Assembly (NCBI RefSeq): GCF_001375555.1
Contig: NZ_CTDZ01000009.1
Location: forward strand, 1,171,758-1,235,757
Direction of reading: 5' to 3'
Length of the DNA stretch: 64,000 nt
DNA from: Numidum massiliense
Lineage (GTDB): Bacteria; Bacillota; Bacilli; Thermoactinomycetales; Novibacillaceae
In this document: positions 60,275 through 64,000 of the stretch, piece after piece
Layout of the letters: each line of letters opens with the position of its first letter
Position numbering within the stretch: position 1 is the stretch's first letter
Made by a program: the position numbers and the translations under genes
Notes under the pieces: generated by a model
Told to the model about the DNA's origin: nothing
Seen by the model: the letters and a program-made list of their open reading frames with translations, nothing else
Database searches by the model: none

Positions 60275-61882
60275 GTGATTCATCCCCAGGTGAGTGAGGT
60301 TGTCCACTTAGCACGCACGTACAACGCCATTCCCATTTGTCGCACCGTACTCGCCGATACAGAGACACCCATCGGTCTGTTTCAAAAAGTGAAGCGCTCC
60401 CGTTACGCTTTTCTGTTAGAGAGTGTCGAAAGGGGCGAAAAATGGGGGCGTTATTCGTTTATCGGCAGTGAGCCGTTTTTAGTGTTTAAAGCGAAAGACA
60501 GTCGCGTGACGGTGCGTACAGCGGCTGGCGCATCGGCCTCGACACATCAGACGGATCGCACACGCACAGCGGTTGGTGCCGCCGGCCGAACAAACGAGGT
60601 AAATCGTGCCGCGGAGCAGACAGTCCTATGCACTGATCCGATCGGCGAATTAGAGCGCATCGTCGAACAGTATAGAAGTCCGGAATACGAAGGGTATCCC
60701 CCATTTCTCGGCGGTGCGATCGGGGCACTTTCGTATGAAGCGCTTTGTTACGCCAAGAACATTCCCGTCCCCGCGGCCGATCCGCTCGCTGTGCCAGACG
60801 TGCACGTCATGTTGTGTAGACGGATGCTCGCCTTTGACCATCTGACGAACCACGTCATCGCGATGCAATTGCTCCACGTGCCGCCTGCGGCGGACGACGC
60901 GCGTATGGCGCAGCTTTATGAAGAAACCGTAAGTGAGTTAGTAGCGTGGAGTGACGGTGTGCTCCAGTCACAGCGACGGGGGGCGCACGCTTTCCCGTCA
61001 GGCCGTGCGGCGCAAACCTCTGTACAAGCGCCACTTTCGTATCGGTCAAACGTGACGAAACAGACGTTTATGGACAACGTCGTGCGCGCAAAGCAGCACA
61101 TTGCGCGAGGCGAGGCCGGGCAAATTGTGCTCTCACAGCGGCTCGAAGCAGCGGTGGAGGCGGCGCCGTTTGACGTCTACCGGGTGTTGCGCACGATTAA
61201 CCCTTCCCCGTACATGTATTTTTTAGCGCTAGATGAAGAAACGGTCGTCGGAGCTTCGCCGGAGTCGCTCGTCAAAGTGAGCGGGGGGGTCGTCGAAACG
61301 CGGCCGATTGCCGGGACGCGCAAACGGGCGGCGGATCGCGACGAAGATGAGCGGTTGGCCCGAGAACTTTTGCAAGACGCGAAAGAATTGGCCGAACACG
61401 CGATGCTCGTCGACTTAGGAAAAGGTGATCTCAGCCGCGTGTGTGATGCGGAAACAGTAGAAGTCACGCAATCGATGGCTGTGGAGCGGTATTCACACGT
61501 GATGCACCTCGTATCGCGCGTGAGCGGTCGTCTGAAGAGCGATCTTGGTCCTTTTGCCGCGCTGACGGCGTGCATTCCGGCTGGGACTGTCTCGGGGGCG
61601 CCACGCGAGCGGGCGATGCAAATCATCGCTGACATCGAGGGGGAACGGCGTGGCATTTACAGCGGCGGTATCGGTTATTTGGCGTTTTCCGGCAACATCG
61701 ACTTGTGCATCGCAATCCGCACGATCGTTTTTAAACATGGCAAAGCGTACATCCAAGCAGGAAGCGGGATTGTCGCTGGCTCCGTCCCGGAAAACGAGTA
61801 TGAGGAAAGTTTAAATAAGGCGCGGGCGCTGTTGGCGGCATTGGCACAGGCGGAACAGATGTACCAACGAGAAAAGGTCTAG
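60275..61882 (+). CDS. trpE: anthranilate synthase component I
   Basis: This 535-residue enzyme forms anthranilate from chorismate. Feedback region LLESVERGEKWGRYSFIGSEP, catalytic motifs PSPYMYFLALDEETVVGASPE, RPIAGTRKRAADRDED, LVDLGKGDLSRV and GIGYLAFSGNIDLCIAIR (quoted in part) are intact. Two low-complexity stretches (about residues 78-115 and 230-250) are longer than usual. GTG at 60275 with AAAGGAGGAGAAGC upstream; upstream in-frame codons lie in the leader. No trpG is adjacent, as in Bacillus where PabA/TrpG sits elsewhere. Confidence 0.94.
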   Translation: MIHPQVSEVVHLARTYNAIPICRTVLADTETPIGLFQKVKRSRYAFLLESVERGEKWGRYSFIGSEPFLVFKAKDSRVTVRTAAGASASTHQTDRTRTAVGAAGRTNEVNRAAEQTVLCTDPIGELERIVEQYRSPEYEGYPPFLGGAIGALSYEALCYAKNIPVPAADPLAVPDVHVMLCRRMLAFDHLTNHVIAMQLLHVPPAADDARMAQLYEETVSELVAWSDGVLQSQRRGAHAFPSGRAAQTSVQAPLSYRSNVTKQTFMDNVVRAKQHIARGEAGQIVLSQRLEAAVEAAPFDVYRVLRTINPSPYMYFLALDEETVVGASPESLVKVSGGVVETRPIAGTRKRAADRDEDERLARELLQDAKELAEHAMLVDLGKGDLSRVCDAETVEVTQSMAVERYSHVMHLVSRVSGRLKSDLGPFAALTACIPAGTVSGAPRERAMQIIADIEGERRGIYSGGIGYLAFSGNIDLCIAIRTIVFKHGKAYIQAGSGIVAGSVPENEYEESLNKARALLAALAQAEQMYQREKV

Positions 61883-61999
61883 CCCCGTTCTACCCATTAC
61901 GCGAAGTACCGGTATACGGACGGTAGCTTGCCGAACGTCAAGCAGGAGCGAGTGTTTTAGTACTTATAGAGGTGAATTTTTTAGAGGAGCTGAGCTGAG

Positions 62000-63025
62000 A
62001 TGATCCATACGTATTTAAGGCGAGTGATTGCGGGGGAACATTTGACCCGCGTCGAGGCAGCAGAAGTCATGCGACAATTAATGGAAGGAACTGTTACTCC
62101 TGCCCAACAAGGGGCCTTACTGACGGCACTACACATGAAAGGCGAAACGGTCGAGGAACTGACGGGATTTGCGGAAGTGATGCGTCAACACGCTGTGCCC
62201 GTATCGCTCGGCGAAGACGAGGCGGTAGACACGTGTGGCACAGGCGGCGACGGTGGCAAAACATTTAACGTATCGACGGCGACGGCCATCGTCGCCGCGA
62301 GCCTCAGCGTGAAAGTGGCCAAACACGGCAACCGTTCGGTGTCGAGCAGGAGTGGCAGTAGCGACGTGTTGGAAGCGCTCGGCGTCGAAGTGCAACAGAC
62401 GGCTACAGAAGCCGCGGCAACCTTGCGGCAACTCGGCATTTGCTTCATGTTTGCCCCGCAGTTTCACCAATCGATGCGACACGTCATGTCGACGCGCCAA
62501 CAGTTAGGATTTCGCACCGTCTTTAATTTGCTCGGACCGCTGACGAATCCGGCTGGGGTGAAGCGGCAGTTGCTCGGTGTTTACGACCGCGCACTGACCG
62601 AACCGCTCGCCCGCGTGTTACAAGCGTTAGGCAGTGAACGTGCGCTCGTCGTCGCGAGTGAGGACGGGTTAGACGAAATATCGGTTAGTGCGACGACGCA
62701 AGTGAGTGAGTTGTGTGACGGGCAGGTCCAAACGTACCACCTAGAGCCTGCGCACTTCGGTTTGCCACAGCATGAGCTAACTGACGTCGCTGGCGGCGAC
62801 CCCACAGTAAATGCAGCTAGTATACGGGCCGTTTTTGCGGGAAAAAAAGGGGCGGCGCGCGATATCGTCGTCGCCAATACAGCAGCGGTGCTGTATCTGG
62901 CAGAGCGTGCCAATAGTTTGCGCGAAGGCGCGCGGTTGGCGGAACAGGCGCTCGACGACGGGGCAGCTGCCGCCAAATTGAACGAAATGACTGCGTATAC
63001 GGGAGGAGAACGCCATGTTTCTTGA
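62000..63025 (+). CDS. trpD: anthranilate phosphoribosyltransferase
   Basis: This 341-residue enzyme transfers phosphoribose from PRPP to anthranilate. DTCGTGGDGGKTFNVSTATA, KHGNRSVSSRSGSSDVLEALG and GRTVFNLLGPLTNPA-like FRTVFNLLGPLTNPAGVKR are complete (shortened here). ATG after AGAGGAGCTGAG. The 3' end overlaps trpC by 11 bp. A 117-bp gap separates it from trpE and holds no gene. Confidence 0.95.
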   Translation: MIHTYLRRVIAGEHLTRVEAAEVMRQLMEGTVTPAQQGALLTALHMKGETVEELTGFAEVMRQHAVPVSLGEDEAVDTCGTGGDGGKTFNVSTATAIVAASLSVKVAKHGNRSVSSRSGSSDVLEALGVEVQQTATEAAATLRQLGICFMFAPQFHQSMRHVMSTRQQLGFRTVFNLLGPLTNPAGVKRQLLGVYDRALTEPLARVLQALGSERALVVASEDGLDEISVSATTQVSELCDGQVQTYHLEPAHFGLPQHELTDVAGGDPTVNAASIRAVFAGKKGAARDIVVANTAAVLYLAERANSLREGARLAEQALDDGAAAAKLNEMTAYTGGERHVS

Positions 63026-63941
63026 ACGGATTCTTGCAGTAAAAGCGCAAGAAGTCGCTCAGCTAAGGGGCGATTCCGCGTTAGTACAGGACAGCGCGCC
63101 CGCTAGCGATCCCGCGTCTGCACACAGTCCAGCGTTTATCCGTTCATTCGAGAGTACTGCCACCTCCGAGAGTACTGCCGCCCGAGCAAAGCGACCTAGC
63201 TTGGCAGAAGCACTTGCTCAAGGGCCGGACGGATTCGGGTTAATCGCCGAAGTAAAAAAAGCGTCGCCGTCAAAAGGGGTGATCCGACCCGACTTCGATC
63301 CAGTCGCCCTCGCCCGCGCGTACGAGGCTGCAGGGGCGCAAGCGATTTCGGTGTTGACGGACCGTCACTTTTTTCAAGGGGACATCGGCGATCTCGTCGC
63401 GATCCGCGAACACGTCCGTGTACCGCTCTTGCGCAAAGATTTTATTATCGACCGTTTGCAAATCGACGAGAGTGTGCGGGCAGGGGCAGACGCCATATTA
63501 CTCATTGCTGCAGCGCTTGGCGATGCGCAGCTCGCCGACTTGTGCCAGTATGCGAGGCGGTGTGGGTTGGACGTGTTGTTGGAAGTGCACACCGCACGCG
63601 AGGTGGCGGCAGCGCTGCGGGCGAAACCGAACGTCATCGGCATCAATAACCGCGATTTACACACGTTTGACGTGTCGCTCGCAGTAACCGCCGAGCTGGC
63701 ACCACTCATAACGACCGGAATCCCGGTCATAAGCGAAAGCGGCATCAGCCGTCCAGAAGATGTTGCCGCATTGAAAGATCTAGGGGTATCCGGCATGCTC
63801 GTCGGGGAATTTTTCATGCGGCAGTCGGATGTCACAGGCGGCGTACGGGCGTTGTGTGGCCCTTCCACTACAAGTGCGAACGCGAGTTTTACTAGTGCCA
63901 GCACAAATGTGAAAGGGGGGGCGGCGAGTGGTGGCAAGTGA
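63015..63941 (+). CDS. trpC: indole-3-glycerol phosphate synthase with low-complexity extensions
   Basis: 308 residues against about 255-265 usual. The TIM-barrel core is intact: IAEVKKASPSKGVIRPDFDP, AISVLTDRHFFQG, LLRKDFIIDRLQI, VIGINNRDLHTF and ISESGISRPEDV, giving the catalytic Lys and Glu. Extra material lies at residues 20-55 (Ser/Ala/Thr-rich, with a repeated ESTA) and in the C-terminal 25 residues (SANASFTSASTNVKGGAASG). ATG inside trpD; AGGAGAACGCC upstream. Confidence 0.9.
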   Translation: MFLERILAVKAQEVAQLRGDSALVQDSAPASDPASAHSPAFIRSFESTATSESTAARAKRPSLAEALAQGPDGFGLIAEVKKASPSKGVIRPDFDPVALARAYEAAGAQAISVLTDRHFFQGDIGDLVAIREHVRVPLLRKDFIIDRLQIDESVRAGADAILLIAAALGDAQLADLCQYARRCGLDVLLEVHTAREVAAALRAKPNVIGINNRDLHTFDVSLAVTAELAPLITTGIPVISESGISRPEDVAALKDLGVSGMLVGEFFMRQSDVTGGVRALCGPSTTSANASFTSASTNVKGGAASGGK

Positions 63942-64000
63942 ACAGGCGAAAAACGCGGCAACTGTTCAGAAGGCCGTGCCGGCGCTCGGGCAAGTGAACC
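63928..64000 (+). CDS. start of the next trp gene, probably trpF (partial)
   Basis: A GTG pair at 63928/63931 behind GAAAGGGGGGG opens a frame that overlaps the trpC stop by 11-14 bp and stays open to the window end: VASEQAKNAATVQKAVPALG and onward. trpF follows trpC in the Bacillales order, but the visible residues lack the usual TrpF start (KICG), so identity is by position only; an unusual N-terminal extension would fit the other trp genes here. Confidence 0.5.
   Translation, partial: MVASEQAKNAATVQKAVPALGQVN

Noticed and set aside
1-64000. CRISPR array, prophage, rRNA operon or conjugative element
   Set aside because: No regularly spaced direct repeats with unique spacers, no phage structural or integrase genes, and no rRNA sequence; the only repeats of note are the 13-bp array and short direct repeats.

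Overview
The window looks like a chromosomal stretch of a spore-forming, Gram-positive Bacillales bacterium of moderate to high GC. The evidence is a Bacillus-like gene order (cmk, ypfD-type S1, yphA-like, der, plsY, gpsA, yphE/yphF-like, spoIVA, HU, folE, mtrB, hepS, menG, hepT, ndk, aroC, aroB, aroH, trpE, trpD, trpC). Sporulation and germination genes (spoIVA, ypeB, prsW), a bacillithiol-type ypdA, coproheme decarboxylase HemQ, T-box control and TRAP control point the same way. I cannot name the species; a thermophile-related Bacillales lineage is plausible.

Layout. 1-2.65 kb is an AT-richer accessory patch. An intact IS3-family element splits a small acidic, immunity-protein-like gene, and a second gene of similar style downstream is frameshifted. 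2.8-11.7 kb holds an SDR oxidoreductase, a 13-bp tandem repeat array, a serine operon (class V aminotransferase plus serA) behind a T-box leader, pyrophosphatase, a rhodanese/DUF92 pair and an aldehyde dehydrogenase/CPBP pair. 11.8-19.1 kb holds OsmC, tRNA-Met, a PCYCGC-type lipoprotein, MecA, glutamate dehydrogenase, YpdA, PrsW, a small Cys-rich protein and YpeB. 19.5-42 kb is the conserved block listed above, interrupted by a solute-binding lipoprotein, a membrane protein and NagZ. tRNA-Pro sits between folE and mtrB.

42.3-59.9 kb is a redox and respiration region. It holds a 96-residue unknown protein, a metallo-beta-lactamase/double-rhodanese protein, glycerol dehydrogenase, an NreBC-like two-component system whose kinase has a Cys4 PAS domain, YwiC, a three-gene b(a/o)3-type cytochrome oxidase and molybdenum-cofactor genes (moaC, moeA, mobB, moaE, moaD, moaA). 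These are followed by a decayed Nudix gene, a NIPSNAP-Nudix fusion, a truncated Crp/Fnr regulator, cupin, hemerythrin and HemQ. 59.9-64 kb is the trp operon, behind a leader with exactly eleven (G/T)AG triplets, the expected TRAP binding site; the TRAP gene mtrB is itself at 31 kb.

The most interesting signal is a pair of promoters, one for the oxidase operon and one for the 96-residue unknown. In both, an AGGG-N4-CCC(C/T) palindrome is centred exactly 31.5 bp upstream of the -10 hexamer, with no visible -35. The palindrome resembles the staphylococcal NreC box, and an NreBC-like pair lies between the two promoters. This suggests a local oxygen-responsive regulon with a new member of unknown function.
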